This document shows, in pieces, positions 42,301 to 54,245 of a DNA stretch of 64,000 bases. Location of the stretch: contig NW_024882978.1 of NCBI RefSeq assembly GCF_019059575.1, positions 90,179-154,178 on the forward strand. Direction: 5' to 3'. How positions within the stretch are numbered: position 1 is the first letter of the stretch; the number at the start of each line of letters is the position of its first letter. This DNA is from Amphibalanus amphitrite (taxonomy: Eukaryota; Arthropoda; Thecostraca; Balanomorpha; Balanidae). Position numbers and translations under genes: made by a program. The notes beneath the pieces were generated by a model, which was not told where the DNA came from, ran no database searches, and saw only the letters and a program-made list of their open reading frames with translations.

Positions 42301-42929
42301 CCTCGCTTCGAATATTGCAGATAGATGCGACCGAAAACAAAGTATTTATCTGTGTCTAGAACGGCCGCTGACTTGTTGGACAAGATCCCCAATCTAATTT
42401 GCTAGATGGGAATAAAATATTCGGCCCTAACCCCCGGTATGCCTTAGTGCAACCGGATGCAAAATTCTCAAATATTCGGATATGATACATATATACCCTC
42501 GATTTGCCCTCGCGCTAAGTCAATTCTAATCATCACTGTCGCTTTTTTATCCGAGCTGATGTCGCCGCTCAACGGGTTGTTTTGTTTGCTTGCTTGCGTT
42601 GAATGGTCATTACGGATTATGAAGGATTATGATATACTAATAGGAATGGGGCAAGTGAGGATATGCACTGCAGTGCAGTGTTTAATTTAGATCACAAAGG
42701 CATCATTTCCGGCATCGTGCAGTCACTATCTTCCCCTCCTGCACTGCGGCATCGCTGCGCCCCACACACGGCGTCCTCACTCCACGGCCGGCCGCCGCCC
42801 AACTGACCCACTCGGGCGCCGCGACCTGACCGTGTCACTGCCGCGGCCTGCGCAATAGAGTCGGGGCTGGAATCCGGGGGTCGGCCGGCCGGCCGCCTCT
42901 GGAGCGGGGGACTTTTTAGTAGACCTACT

Positions 42930-44143
42930 GTACAGGTCTCGCGGGTTTTAGCGGTAGGTTTTGCACCTAGAAAATTAGTGTACTTCAGGCTATATCTTCG
43001 TCGTCTTAAAGGGACTATCCCACCATTAACATGGGGTTTGAGTTGAGATAGCCAAGTTGCGGCGAGGTTCAGAAACCACTATCTATCTAGGTTGCAACTC
43101 CCGCGGCCTCTTGGTGTTGAAGAAATTCGTTCTCTTCATTTGAAAATGGGCCTTGTACAAGGCCCTATCTTCAACATGGAGCGACGTTAGTGTGACGTCA
43201 CCTCGTTTAGTCATTCTGATTTAAATGGGTTTGTTCGTTGAAAAATCGCTTAAAACTTGGTCTGAACTTTGTTGTGGTGCTACAGAGTAAAAAGCATCAG
43301 CTTATGACAGTAATTTGCCTGGGGAAGGAGGTAATTTGGGCTGTGACGTCACATATTTGAAGTTGTTTGTGTTTGGAATATGGGAAGCCTAAGATGTTTA
43401 ATGAAAAATAAATGCCAGAACCGTGTTCCTGGTCATCCAACGATAGGCGTTATCACTAGTGTATTCGCGGCCATTGGGGCTACGTTAGAAAAGAGGAAAA
43501 CAATTGGCCCAAGAACTTTAAATTATCAGTTAGCATGCATCTTTTCCTTGATATGTAGATAATTTACCATTAATTGTTAGAGAAAATTGCATGTGAAATA
43601 TTCCATTTATGCTTTTTTCATCGTTTGCATAATATGTTCTTTACTAAGCTAGAAACACTAATTAGAAATAGTTCCCGCATCTCGTCAAGAGCAATAGGAA
43701 AGGCTTGAAGTGAATAGAATAATCTAAATGGTTTTGTAATGTATGTGAAGACACTTCTAAAATTGCCTGTAGAAATATTGAAGGCAAAAGTTCAACTTTT
43801 TCACAAGACGGATGTCTATAAACCTATTCAACGTGTGACAACTCAGCCGGTATTTCGTCGCCTACAGCCAAGCTTTCCCTAGTGACCGATAGAGGCGCTA
43901 TATCGATGTCCGCCCGTGCCGCTAACGATCTATAAAGTCGGGCACAATTTAACTGGTTTTAACAACATTTTAGAAGGTGGGATAGTCCTTAAGCTTTTAA
44001 ATGTTGAAGATGCGATCGACTTGTTGGGTAACAAGCCGGCCATGATCGTGTAAAATGGCTTCATCGTAGATCGATTAGTTTCTGAGATATAACCGGAAAT
44101 GTAAAAGTGCAAAACCTACCGCTTAATCTCGCGAGACCTGTAC
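42930..44143. mobile_element. 1.2-kb inverted-repeat element
   Basis: GTACAGGTCTCGCG, GTTTTAGCGGTAGGTTTTGC at the left is mirrored at 44105-44143 over about 38 bases with one or two mismatches. A nested pair, GGGACTATCCCACC near 43013 and GGTGGGATAGTCC near 43980, lies inside. No transposase was recognised, so it is a nonautonomous DNA transposon of unknown superfamily. Confidence 0.75.
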
Positions 44144-44281
44144 ATGGGATTATAGGAAGGTTCTTATGTATGTACGTACATCCTTTGAAATGTCTTACCT
44201 TATCTTCCTGTATTTCGAACTCTATCCAAACTCTCGCCTCCGTCTCTGTCTCTTGTCTCTCTCTCCTCCTTCTTCCCTCCC

Positions 44282-44528
<247 letters not shown>

Positions 44529-44973
44529 TTACTCGCAGCAGACGGCCCCGTGCCCTCTCCCCCTTAGCAGGCTGTCGGCCACACCAATCGATCTCCATAC
44601 CCTCGCTCCTCCCGCAACGGTGCATTAGTAACCCGCCGCCAGCTCCGTCCCTCTCCCTCCTCGCCCCACCGCTCTTTCTTTCCTTTCATGTTCGCCCTCT
44701 GTCGCGTCGTCCCCGCTTTCCTGTCTGCCTGTTGTTTGGTCGGTGTCATTTGCGGTCTGCGTAACTGCGCCATTGTGCATAACGTTGAATGATGAGAAGG
44801 AAGAACGACATTCACTCATAGGTGGTCGTGACACAAGACGTCGGGGCACCCATATTACTGCAACTGCTGCTAACCTTTCTAAGCTGGTATAGCCACGAGC
44901 CGTCATCTGAAGGGACCGAAATGCGATTTTACCAGCATTGTCATTCTTCGTTTTGGTTATTTAGAGACATATT

Positions 44974-45059
44974 TGTGTTATGAGGTTATCGGTGGAGCCA
45001 ACAAATAAAAGTATGTGCATTTAGTTATTTGTTGGCTCCACCGATAACCTCATTACACA
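44974..45059. repeat. Long perfect hairpin
   Basis: Arms of 35 bases, 44974-45008 and 45025-45059, pair with a single mismatch around a 16-base loop. The arm contains TTATCGGTGGAGCCAACAAA. The size fits a small-RNA precursor or a very recent MITE; it lies 30 bases left of a TTAA element. Confidence 0.85.
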
Positions 45060-45088
45060 TTCTTCGCTTTATTAGCTAATAAGGTATG

Positions 45089-46284
45089 TTAACCCGCGCC
45101 CTGCTGGGGGTCCTGGATTTCCACGCCCTGCTGGGGGGGGGGGGGGTGTTTGAACACCCCCCCTTGTAACTCGGCTCCTGGGCCACGTAGCGATACGCGG
45201 AAGGCGGCGTTCGAAAGAGCGTCAAAAATAATGACGAAATCACTTCGGTCAATTTTTTGGTCAGGTCAAAGGTCAGGTCACCAGAGATCATTGAAGGCAA
45301 AATTTCGCCGATTTCCAGGTCGAATGTCGAAAATTTCCAAGAAGCCAACGCATAACTCGGGAACCAATAGAGCTACAGCGCCGCGGAAAAGCGCATTCGA
45401 TAGCCCTATTAACGCCCTTTCTGAGTAATTCTCTCAGATTTGACCTAACGTCAACGGTTTTGCCTGCAGGGGGCAAAAACTGCAAAAATAGCCGATTTTT
45501 TCGAAAACAGTTTTTCTGCAATAACTTTTAACCCAAGCCTTGTAAGAGCTTACTTTTACCGGCATCGTGTTCCTCTCGTCAAGACGCATCGAATGAACTA
45601 TGACATGACCTTGAAAGGTCAACTTGAAAATTTGACCTCAGGTCAAGGTCATGACCTGACCGGAAAGGGTCATGTTGCATATCAGTCGATCCGTATCGTC
45701 GAGCTGAACACATCTAAGGCGTTTTCATCGCTCTAGCATGCCTCTATCAAAAGTTATTTGCGAAAAACTGTTAGATACCATTCGTGACCTAAGATGACCT
45801 CAGGGCATAAACAAGGGTCACGGACACCATTTTCAAGTTCAGTGTGTCTAAACCACTTGTAATTCGGTGTTTGGGAGTGTTTATAATGTCTTTCATCCAA
45901 AAGAGGCGCATTTCAATTTTCTCCCATTGACTTATAATGGGGAGGTCGCAAAATTGACCTGACCTTAGGTCATCGATATCAAAATTCTGAGATATACATT
46001 TTGTACATGCTATTGCTCTTAGCAATCTCTGAAAGTTTCAAAGCGATCGGTCACTCGGTGTAGCTATGACAGACATTGAAAGTTTTTATGAGGTGAGGTC
46101 ACTTCAAGTGACCTGGTGACCTGACCTTGAATGACCTTGGTCTGAAATTTTCACAACATGTGTAGAATTGATGTATGATAAGGTGTACCAAAAACGGCGG
46201 CGCTCCGCGCCGCCGTTTTTGAGATATTAGCGAAAAACCACAAGGGGGGGTGTTCAAACACCCCCCCAGCAGGGCGCGGGTTAA
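45089..46284. mobile_element. TTAA-flanked nonautonomous element, copy 5
   Basis: TTAACCCGCGCCCTGCTGG at the left and CAGCAGGGCGCGGGTTAA at the right. The left end has G13/C7 and the right end G7/C8 run pairs. The body is rich in AGGTCA/TGACCT and shares a core around TCAAGGTCATGACCTGACC with copies 2 and 7. Confidence 0.87.
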
Positions 46285-47151
46285 AAACAATCACATTTTC
46301 CGAAAAAATATTTACCTTAATTATCAGAAGAGCGACCTGGAACTCAGGCCATTTGCACGTCTCTCTAAAAGATGCGCCCGCGTCCTCCATTGACCCGCTA
46401 GCCACCACGGGCCGCTCCCTCGCCGGGCTCGTTCCGCTCACGTTTCGTGTTCGCCGCTATCGCCGGACGTGTCTCGTATCCGGGCCGGCCGGTCCGCCGC
46501 ACGCGCATCCTAGCCGTGCCCTCCGGTTCGCCTCACGCGCATCCTAGCCGTGCCGGCCGGGATGCACGGCCACCGATAGCTGACGGCCCTCCGAGGACAC
46601 GGTATCTGTCCGTCACGCGCTGAAGGAGCCTCTACACTCACAAGTAAAGGGAATTGGGCCCATCTGAAGGTTTTCGATAACGATGGCCTCACCCGGGAGC
46701 ATAATGAAGCTCTTATAAATCATGAAAATCAGTATAATTGTTATAGTATAATGATAAGTGTAGTGGTTATAGGTTATAGAAGTCATAAAATTAATGGGAT
46801 AGGATAATCCATAAGAATGAAAGATAAAACACCACCTCCACCTAACGGGCACTACACATCCTTGAGAAATAATACGAAACATGGGGTGATAATGGTGTTT
46901 TGATCTTACTTCTTACAGAGGTCAGACCCATTTTCAGTTTTGATACCTTTGTAAAAAAAATGTGTTTCAAAAATGTGTTCGTAAATGTGTTTGTTTTTCT
47001 TCCAGTCGATAAAGGTCTCCTAGATTGTGTGGGACCTATTTTTTCTGCGCTTTTCCTGCCTTTTATTACTCACATGTTTACCCATTGTCAAGTAAAAACC
47101 CCTACTACCTATGCCTTAATTCAGCCTGAAATGTTCCTGATACTGTTTCAG
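46285..47151. other. No recognised gene
   Basis: A GC-rich patch at 46370-46620 contains a short tandem duplication around CTCACGCGCATCCTAGCCGTGCC. AT-rich sequence follows up to a possible acceptor at 47150-47151. Confidence 0.4.
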
Positions 47152-47327
47152 CTTATTGCAAAAGGGACGCAAAGAGGCACACCTGGAAGTACCGCAATAC
47201 CATCTGGGAGAATAAAGCCGACGGTCCTCTCTGTATGGATTCAACATGTTCCACCTGCACGAAATTCGCACTGATTTTCGTCAGCACCTTCACACACACC
47301 CATTGCTATGTTCAGAAGATTAAGTGA
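47152..47327 (+). CDS. Possible cysteine-rich terminal exon, function unknown
   Basis: After a good acceptor (ACTGTTTCAG), the frame entered with two bases runs 57 codons to TGA at 47325-47327. It includes RHTWKYRNTIWENKADGPLC followed by closely spaced cysteines (CMDSTCSTC). The composition looks protein-like, but no family was recognised and no partner exon was found. Confidence 0.25.
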
Positions 47328-47788
47328 TGCACCTCAATTTCACTTCATTCTAATCTGTGCAGTGACTGTGAGCTGTTTGTATCACTGGCCCTGAGGTGTG
47401 GATGCAATGCGTCTGCAATCTCATGCTAACGGCCGCAGGAGCAGAAGGGTTGCCGGCCTGCAGGGTTTGAAAATTGAAAATTGAACTCTTTCCAGCCGCC
47501 GCGCCTACCGCGATATTGAGATTCCTCTGCCCGATTCGAATCACCTGGCTCGAATGCTACGTGCAACTTCGGCAACGGTATCTGTAAATTGTCAGCGCAT
47601 TGTGCATTGGGCACCACCCTCGAAATTCCACCAGTGACTGAAACTGACAAGTTTGTTTTCTGTTTGAAACATTCACGGCAGTAACTGACTCGCAATTTCC
47701 TAATTAGCGAAGGAAATGTATCCCATCTCCGTATTCCTCAGCAGTTTCGCCGGCACACATGTATTGTTCTGCTCCTGACCAGGGCCAA

Positions 47789-48148
47789 TGTTCGGAACAC
47801 GCATTCTGGGTAAACACCACGGCTCAATTAACTAATGTATTAATCTATGTACATCGGCTCATTACACGCTAATACACTGACTGCCCATCAGGCCGGACCA
47901 ACTGTCCGCCAGCTCATCCCTGAGCTCCCCTTGGCGAGCCAACCGCTCAGCCCCGAGCCCCTCTCGCCGAGCAACCCGCTCAGCGCCTGCCGCCGCCGGC
48001 GATGCGCCGCATTATATAGGGGGGCTGGGCGCCCGCCGACCAATCAGCGGCCGCCACGTCACCTACGTCACTGGCCGGCCGAGACTGCAGGCTGCAGCGC
48101 CGGCGCACGCTGCCGGCGGCCGATACGAACGGCCGCCGCTCCCCAACA
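47789..48148 (-). repeat. 3' LTR (relative to element)
   Basis: Begins TGTTCGGAACACGCATTC and ends CTCCCCAACA. It differs from the other LTR by a few single-base indels. A TATATA-like ATTATATAGG lies inside. Confidence 0.85.
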
Positions 48149-48345
48149 CACACCCCCCCTACACAAGAGAGGTGTACGGCAACTCACATTTTACAAGTAT
48201 GTACAACATTTAACAAAAACATATACTACAATCACTACAACGACATGACCCGCGTACACACACACACAAAGGAAACTTTAAACACGTTCTCGAGCGCACA
48301 ATGATCGGGTCCACCGAACGCTTCGGTGTCTACAATCTCCGCAGC

Positions 48346-48888
48346 TCACGAGCCTCCCGCCTGGTACCGTGCAAGACGACGGTTGAGCCACCCGTGCCGC
48401 ATTCGGTACGGCGCCGGTGGTCTGAGGGCGGCTGGAGGCGGTTCGAGTCCCGCGCCGCGATCCGGGTGGTGCCGTGCGCACCATACGGCGGTCACCTCCC
48501 GCGGCAAACTGCACGTTCGTCCACCATACGTCTTCAGGCATTCGTGTTGCCACATCTTGGCTTTACCGGCGCTGTTCCGCACTCGGTAGGTGGCCCCTCT
48601 TTGTTCTTTTCTTCCGTGGCCCCACGGGCCCTTGTGCCGCAGGCCGAACTCTGGCTGCCCTCCAGTTGCTGCTCGGCAGTCGCGCTCGTCACCAGCTTCG
48701 CGTTCGAAGGGGCGTGTGGCCGGCTTCTTCTGCATCGGGGCCCCTGGAGGTGGGGTGGGCCTTTCTTCTTGCGCCTTCTGCTTGCCGCTCCACTCCACCG
48801 GACTGGCGTCGCCTGCGTCGCCGTCGACTCCTGGACGGCTGCTGGCCTGTGCGTGTCTGCCCGCCACCAGAAGTGCTTCGCTGGCCAA
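48346..48888 (-). pseudogene. Remnant of pol, integrase C-terminal end
   Basis: The minus-strand frame contains GPW followed by TYRVRNSAGKAKMWQHECLK. This resembles the GPY/F-type module and final helix of gypsy integrases, and it lies where pol should end, beside the 3' LTR. The upstream catalytic core was not seen. The call rests on one short motif. Confidence 0.35.
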
Positions 48889-51158
48889 GCTGACCTCACT
48901 GCTGGCCAGGACGGTCTGCCGGTCAGTTTGGCCTGCGCTGCCAATGCTGGGCGACCCGCCCGCGAGTTACCTAAGTGTGGAACTACCCAGCGCCGAGCCG
49001 GCTGGATGACGTCACACCACGGCCAGTGCCGGCGCGGCGGCAGACTGGCCGAGATTGGCATGGTCTTAACTTGGCGAAGAGGCATCGGACGCCAAACTTC
49101 TGCTGCAGCTATTAATCACATTTCATGCGTTTCTTCCATGTGTATGAGCTATCAAGTCCTTCGAATACCTAATGTGTAGGTGAGCGTACCTGCATTTAGC
49201 AGTGTGTGCTATGCTATGTGGATGGGCACATCCGACAGTCGACACACTGCGCAATGGATTCCGATATTGCTTGGCTGATTCTGGCTTTGTGTCTTCGAAC
49301 GAACCATTGAAAGGGAGGACGTCATTTTTAAAGGTTGTTAGGTGCACTCAAACGTTTTAAGATAAGCTGATTGAATTTCTGGCGAGGGTTGGTGGAACGC
49401 TCTGTTTACAAATGAGTATCTACCTACCTAGTACCTACCTGCAGTGGCAAATAACTGGGTCGCGGTCAGTTAGGCATGATTCACGAAGTCCCTTATCTTT
49501 TATTAGACTTATTAAGCCCAATGTGCAACATTTGCGTCTTTTCGCGTTGTATCGGGTAGCAAATGAGAAAATCTGCTTCTTCTCCACAGCCCTCAATTCA
49601 AGAAACCGTCCTTTTCCTTATCGCATCATTCCAGAACATAATTTTCAAACATGGGTATCTTCCCCACAAAAAAAAAAAAACTGAAGAAGCAGTTTCCTTC
49701 GGCTCCAATGCGCCGCTCGCCCAGGGAGACGGAAGTGTTATATTCTCGGCGGTCCAGTCTGCATTCTGCAGCACACTCAAACTTGGCGGACCCCCAGCAC
49801 ACGACTGAACGATTCGTATTGTTGTGAGTGACTGTGACAATTCACTGGTGGTTTCGGAATAATCAACAGGCGGCGCAGCCCAGTGCCTCTTACAATGAAT
49901 TACAGTGGCGAATGCACTATTGCAGAGAAGAAATGGATTGAGCAGATGCCCAACCTCGCTGTATTATCAACTAAACATTAGGTACGCTTTACATTTTAAT
50001 CAGGCAATCATGTAAACAAACGACTTGCGAGTTGCGACCCTTCCGCCTTACATAACTCGGCAGAATGCCCCTGAGTCGGCTAAACTACACTGCATCTCTT
50101 CAAACCTAAGTATTTTACAATTTGCCACTCAGCTATGCAACAGGCTTATAATTCACTGCTCAAGTCTCAACCCCTTTTTCCCTATCATCTTTTTGGCACC
50201 GTCAATCGCCATCTGCGCTGCCCACTATCCAGCAAATAATCCGGCCGTCTCCAGTTCTGTGGCAGGGGCTTCCAAACTCAAGCGAACTCGCCGAAGTTTC
50301 GCCATTCAATGCGCGGGATCTGTACAATTGAGTTTGAGAGCCTCTGGGTTGGCTCGGCGCGCCTGCGCCGCGCCGTTGGTCCGGCCAAGTACGCGAGTGA
50401 CGTCATGCTATAAGCGTCATCCCCCGACCAAAGTCACCAATCAGAGCCCTAGAATCGACTTGTAGTTCCACACTTAGGGAACTCGCGACCCGCCCTCGCA
50501 GTGGCTCGCGTTCTCCGCCTCCGACCCATTCGAGGTCACTGTGACCTCGACGCAGCTGCTGCTGGGCTTCCCGCCCCCGCAACGGCTCGTCCTGGACGGC
50601 TCGACCGGGTCCCCCGCATGGGGTCACTGAGGTTGGCCTGTGTCGCCATCGGTCCAGTCCTGCTGACTTGAAGACGGCCCGAGCGGTGCAAGTCACCAGG
50701 GCCACTGCCCGCGCGCAAACCTGTGCGCACTGCCTTGCCACGCCAGTGTTCAAGGCCCCCGATCGCTCGCGATGCCCGAGCTTGCCGAGCTGAGGTCGGG
50801 ATGCGGGCGGAGCCTCGCTGCCCGCCGGCTCTGACCGTATCGTGCACACGAACGACGGTGTAGGAGGGCACCCTTGCCCTGTCCTGTCGCGCTACAATCC
50901 CTCGATTGTGTGGGCTGCCCTGCCGTAGGGGTACCGTTGAGAGCAGGTGGGTCAGCCACCCTCCGCTGCCACTCACGGCCGCACTCCGCTGCCGGTGTGT
51001 CCCCCCGCTGCCAGGGGCCTGCGTGCGCAGTGGGGCCCCCCATTGTCGGGCTGGCAGGCATGCCCACGGCCGTAGTCGCCGGGGCAGGCGGGCGTCCCGC
51101 CCATCGCTGACCCCCACGGCTGCACCCGGGACAGAAAGGCGTCCATCCGCCGGCCTCC

Positions 51159-52079
51159 TCAGACGGACCACGGGGGCGCTCCCGCCCACTCCAGGCCCGC
51201 CTGCTGATGAGCGCGTGGGAAGGACCGCCCCGCCTGCTCGTTTGCCTGTGCGCGCCGCGCCGGACAGTCACGGATCAAGTGGTCAGGGCTGTTACAACGG
51301 AAACAGCGGCGCCCGTTACCCCGCCTGTTCGCCTTCCGTGGCCCTCGCCGGGGGTTCCTGGCTCCCGTCCCGTGTCCCGTGCGGTACGCGTCCCGCCTTT
51401 CCATCGTCTCAATGCGATGAAGGGTGCGCTGCAACTCTCCAATCACCCTCTCCAGAGCGTCAAGCCGAGCGGTGTCGGGCGCGTCCCGGTCCCGGACCGC
51501 CAATACCTCGCCCCGATGGGCCGACGCATGACCCGGAGTGCGTCCTGCTGCTGCTGGAATTTATCCGCGATCCTCATGGCTTCGGTGAGGCTGGACGGGT
51601 CTTTTCTAAGCACCCGCGTCTGCAGCTCTTCCTCATGGAGGCCGCACACGAAGCGGCTGACGACGGTCGCGCCACGGCCGGGTCGCCGGCTTCCGCTCCT
51701 GGGTACGCCTCTGGCCTACCTGACGCACCCTGTCGGCGAAGTCGCGCGTTGCTTCACCGGGCTGCTGCCGGATACTCGCCAGCTCGGCGTGCGCCTGTAT
51801 CGCCTTCTTCGCTGTGCCGAAACGGGCTTCCAATGCGGCCACAGTTTGCTGGAGGTTGCCTTGAATATCCTCCGACAGCGAGGCGAAGTAGTCCAGGGCG
51901 CCATCTTGAAGCAGGTGACCAGGCCCCGCTGCCGATCTCCTCCGAGAACGTGACCGTCTTCGCCCGGAACCGCCGGTACCACTGACCCCATGATGATTAT
52001 TTACCCCCGTGAAATTTTCAAAGTTAGCTAAAAATAAAGTTCTTTCTCCATGTTGCGTTACTCTACTGAGCCGATTCAA
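51159..52079 (-). pseudogene. Broken gag with CCHC zinc knuckle
   Basis: Gag-like sequence runs through three minus-strand frames. One holds LSEDIQGNLQQTVAALEARF and RQQPGEATRDFADRVRQVG. A second holds GLHEEELQTRVLRKDPSSL. A third ends in the zinc knuckle CFRCNSPDHLIRDC (51264-51305, CX2CX4HX4C). At least two frameshifts separate them, so the element cannot make intact Gag. Confidence 0.75.
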
Positions 52080-52172
52080 AATAAAATAAAGTAAAAATTT
52101 ACTTTAAATGGTGCAACCCAACGAATGCGTGCCCGCTAGTGTCCGACGAACCGTCCTACCGACCGCGCCAGT

Positions 52173-52529
52173 TGTTCGGAAACGCATTCTGGGTAAACAC
52201 CACGGCTCAGTTAACTAATGTATTAATCTATGTACATCGGCTCATTACACGCTAATACACTGACTGCCCATCAGGCCGGACCAACTCTCCGCCAGCTCAT
52301 CCCTGAGCTCCCTTGGCGAGCCAACCGCTCAGCCCCGAGCCCCTCTCGCCGAGCAACCCGCTCAGCGCCTGCCGCCGCCGGCGATGCGCCGCATTATATA
52401 GGGGGGCTGGGCGCCGCCGACCAATCAGCGGCCGCCACGTCACCTACGTCACTGGCCGGCCGAGACTGCAGGCTGCAGCGCCGGCGCACGCTGCCGGCGG
52501 CCGATACGAACGGCCGCCGCTCCCCAACA
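52173..52529 (-). repeat. 5' LTR (relative to element)
   Basis: TGTTCGGAAACGCATTC...CTCCCCAACA, 357 bases against 360 in the partner. Few differences indicate a fairly recent insertion. Confidence 0.85.
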
Positions 52530-52560
52530 CCAATTGCGTCCTCCATGATTCACTCACACT

Positions 52561-53190
52561 CTTAAGCTCAGGCTACACTATCAGCTTTTTTTCGGTTTCT
52601 GCGTGATTTCGGTTTCCGCGTTTTTACGGTTTCTGCGTTTTTTCGTTCCGGACGGCCGCCGCGTGGATGGTGTGTTTATAGCATAGTGATGGATAAGTGA
52701 TCAAATTAATCAATTATTCATGTTAAATATTATCGTGTTTTAACAAATTATAATTAAGTAATTGTTTTAAAGATTTTATAACTAACAAGAATATATTATT
52801 GATCATAATCATTTGTCAGATTAATTACAATTATCTTATTTGAAGTAGAATGATGAGTTTTGAAACACATCTTGTCCTTTAATCATGAATTACACCATTT
52901 TCATTATTTACATTTGAAACTGTTCCATCGTCACAATATTATTAGCAACAATCACTTCTAATCATTCATCACTAAAACGAAATCCCGCAGAAACCGAAGA
53001 AAAGTTCACAGCTCTGAACTTTTTTTCGGTTCCGACTCGTCGGTTTTGCGGGTTTTCGTTCCACGGGACGCCAGACTGGCAGTGTAGCTTGCGGAATGCA
53101 TTCGCTATGAGGCGAACTTGACGACGCGAACCGAAATCCCGCAGAAACCGAAAAAACGTCGGAATTCATGCTAGTGTAGCTTAGGCTTTA
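52561..53190. mobile_element. Inverted-repeat element built of CGGTTTCTGCG motifs
   Basis: The left end CTTAAGCTCAGGCTACACTA is mirrored by TAGTGTAGCTTAGGCTTTAG at the right with small differences. Internal TTTCGGTTTCTGCG and TTTCGGTTTCCGCG subrepeats lie near both ends in opposite orientation, and the centre is AT-rich. It is nonautonomous and its superfamily is unknown. Confidence 0.65.
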
Positions 53191-54245
53191 GTAATCACGC
53201 GTGCGCACAACGTGCACGGCATGCCCATTGAGCCTGCACGTGTTCTGCACATTGAGCTCTCCGTCCGCACGGGATATTTTCGGCCGACGTCCGACACAGA
53301 TTGCGCGGGAGTTGTACAAATTGTGCGCCGGACTGAGCAAGAGGCGTGATAATTTCATGGGAACGTGATTTGGCTTAACGATGAGCTTCAGTTATCTAGT
53401 TACAGCCGAGGGTACCAAAAGACTGTAGAAGTTGTACGAAGGTTACAGTTTTCGGATTTGACTTAGGAAGATTAGTAGACATAATTAAAGTACTTCAGGT
53501 TAAGTAAGCGTGCGGTCAATTCGCATTGAGCCATGTTTGTGCCAGGTTGGTCCTTTCCTGAAGTGTTGCGGTAACATTTTCAATCAGAAGATGGCTATGC
53601 CAAAAAGGCACGGGACGAAGTTAATCATGACAAACATGCAATGTGCCGTCTGAAATGGCGCAGCAAAGGCCATGGCGCAGCAGCCTTTGGACTTTTGGAC
53701 TCTGGAGTAATGTGGGAAAGGGGTCTAACTCGAGATCTCAGGTTAACAATTTTTAAAATAAGGTAGTAAGTTTGACAACTCTTTGCAGCATTCTAAATTG
53801 TTTTTTTGAGCGCTTACCGCGTAATGCCTCACAATGAGCGGCGACATTCACCAATTTGGCGATCATTCTGGAAACGCGGAACTGAACAGGGTAGGTTCAG
53901 TGAGTAAAATGCGCCCCAATTTCCGCGTGCGGTCCATGGTCCATTTTTTGTTATGCATGTAGAGTAAATATGGCACTGCACCATATATTCATTGCACTAG
54001 ATTGAAGGAGGAGTGGATTCTTTATTTATTTGACGGTGATACTGGTTAGGTTGGAAAAAGCAATAATTACGATGACATTCCAAGGTGATTGCTAGATCAT
54101 GTGCTTCTCACTGTTACGGAGTCGAATTGTGAAAAAGCTAGCTGTGATCAAGAAGCCATACTACGTAAAAGTTCAAGTTCCCTCGTGGTGACTTTTTTCC
54201 CAGTCTCGATCACGACTGACCAATTTAATCCTTCACGTGTTTCAG
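53191..54245. other. Upstream of the SSUH2-like exons
   Basis: An ATG at 53834 opens MSGDIHQFGDHSGNAELN and reaches a donor-like AGG/gtaggt at 53890. Its phase does not fit the next exon, so it is only a weak first-exon candidate. Nothing else was recognised. Confidence 0.3.

Larger units (their letters stand above)
47789..52529 (-). mobile_element. Gypsy-type LTR retrotransposon, defective, minus orientation
   Basis: Two long terminal repeats (47789-48148 and 52173-52529) start TG and end CA. They are nearly identical and are flanked by CCAA at 47785-47788 and 52530-52533, a 4-bp target duplication. Next to the 5' LTR (the right one) a TGGCGCGG sequence fits a primer binding site. A G-run next to the left LTR fits the polypurine tract. 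Gag-like and integrase-end-like remnants are present, but no protease, reverse transcriptase or RNase H was recognised in the 4-kb interior. Confidence 0.85.

Noticed and set aside
48420-48465. tRNA T-arm-like GGCGGTTCGAGTCCCGC on the plus strand
   Set aside because: Only one arm fits; it lies in the integrase remnant of the LTR element.
48301-49179. Long plus-strand frame of 292 codons (and 50906-51985, 359 codons)
   Set aside because: These are GC-rich shadows of the minus-strand gag/pol remnants of the retrotransposon.
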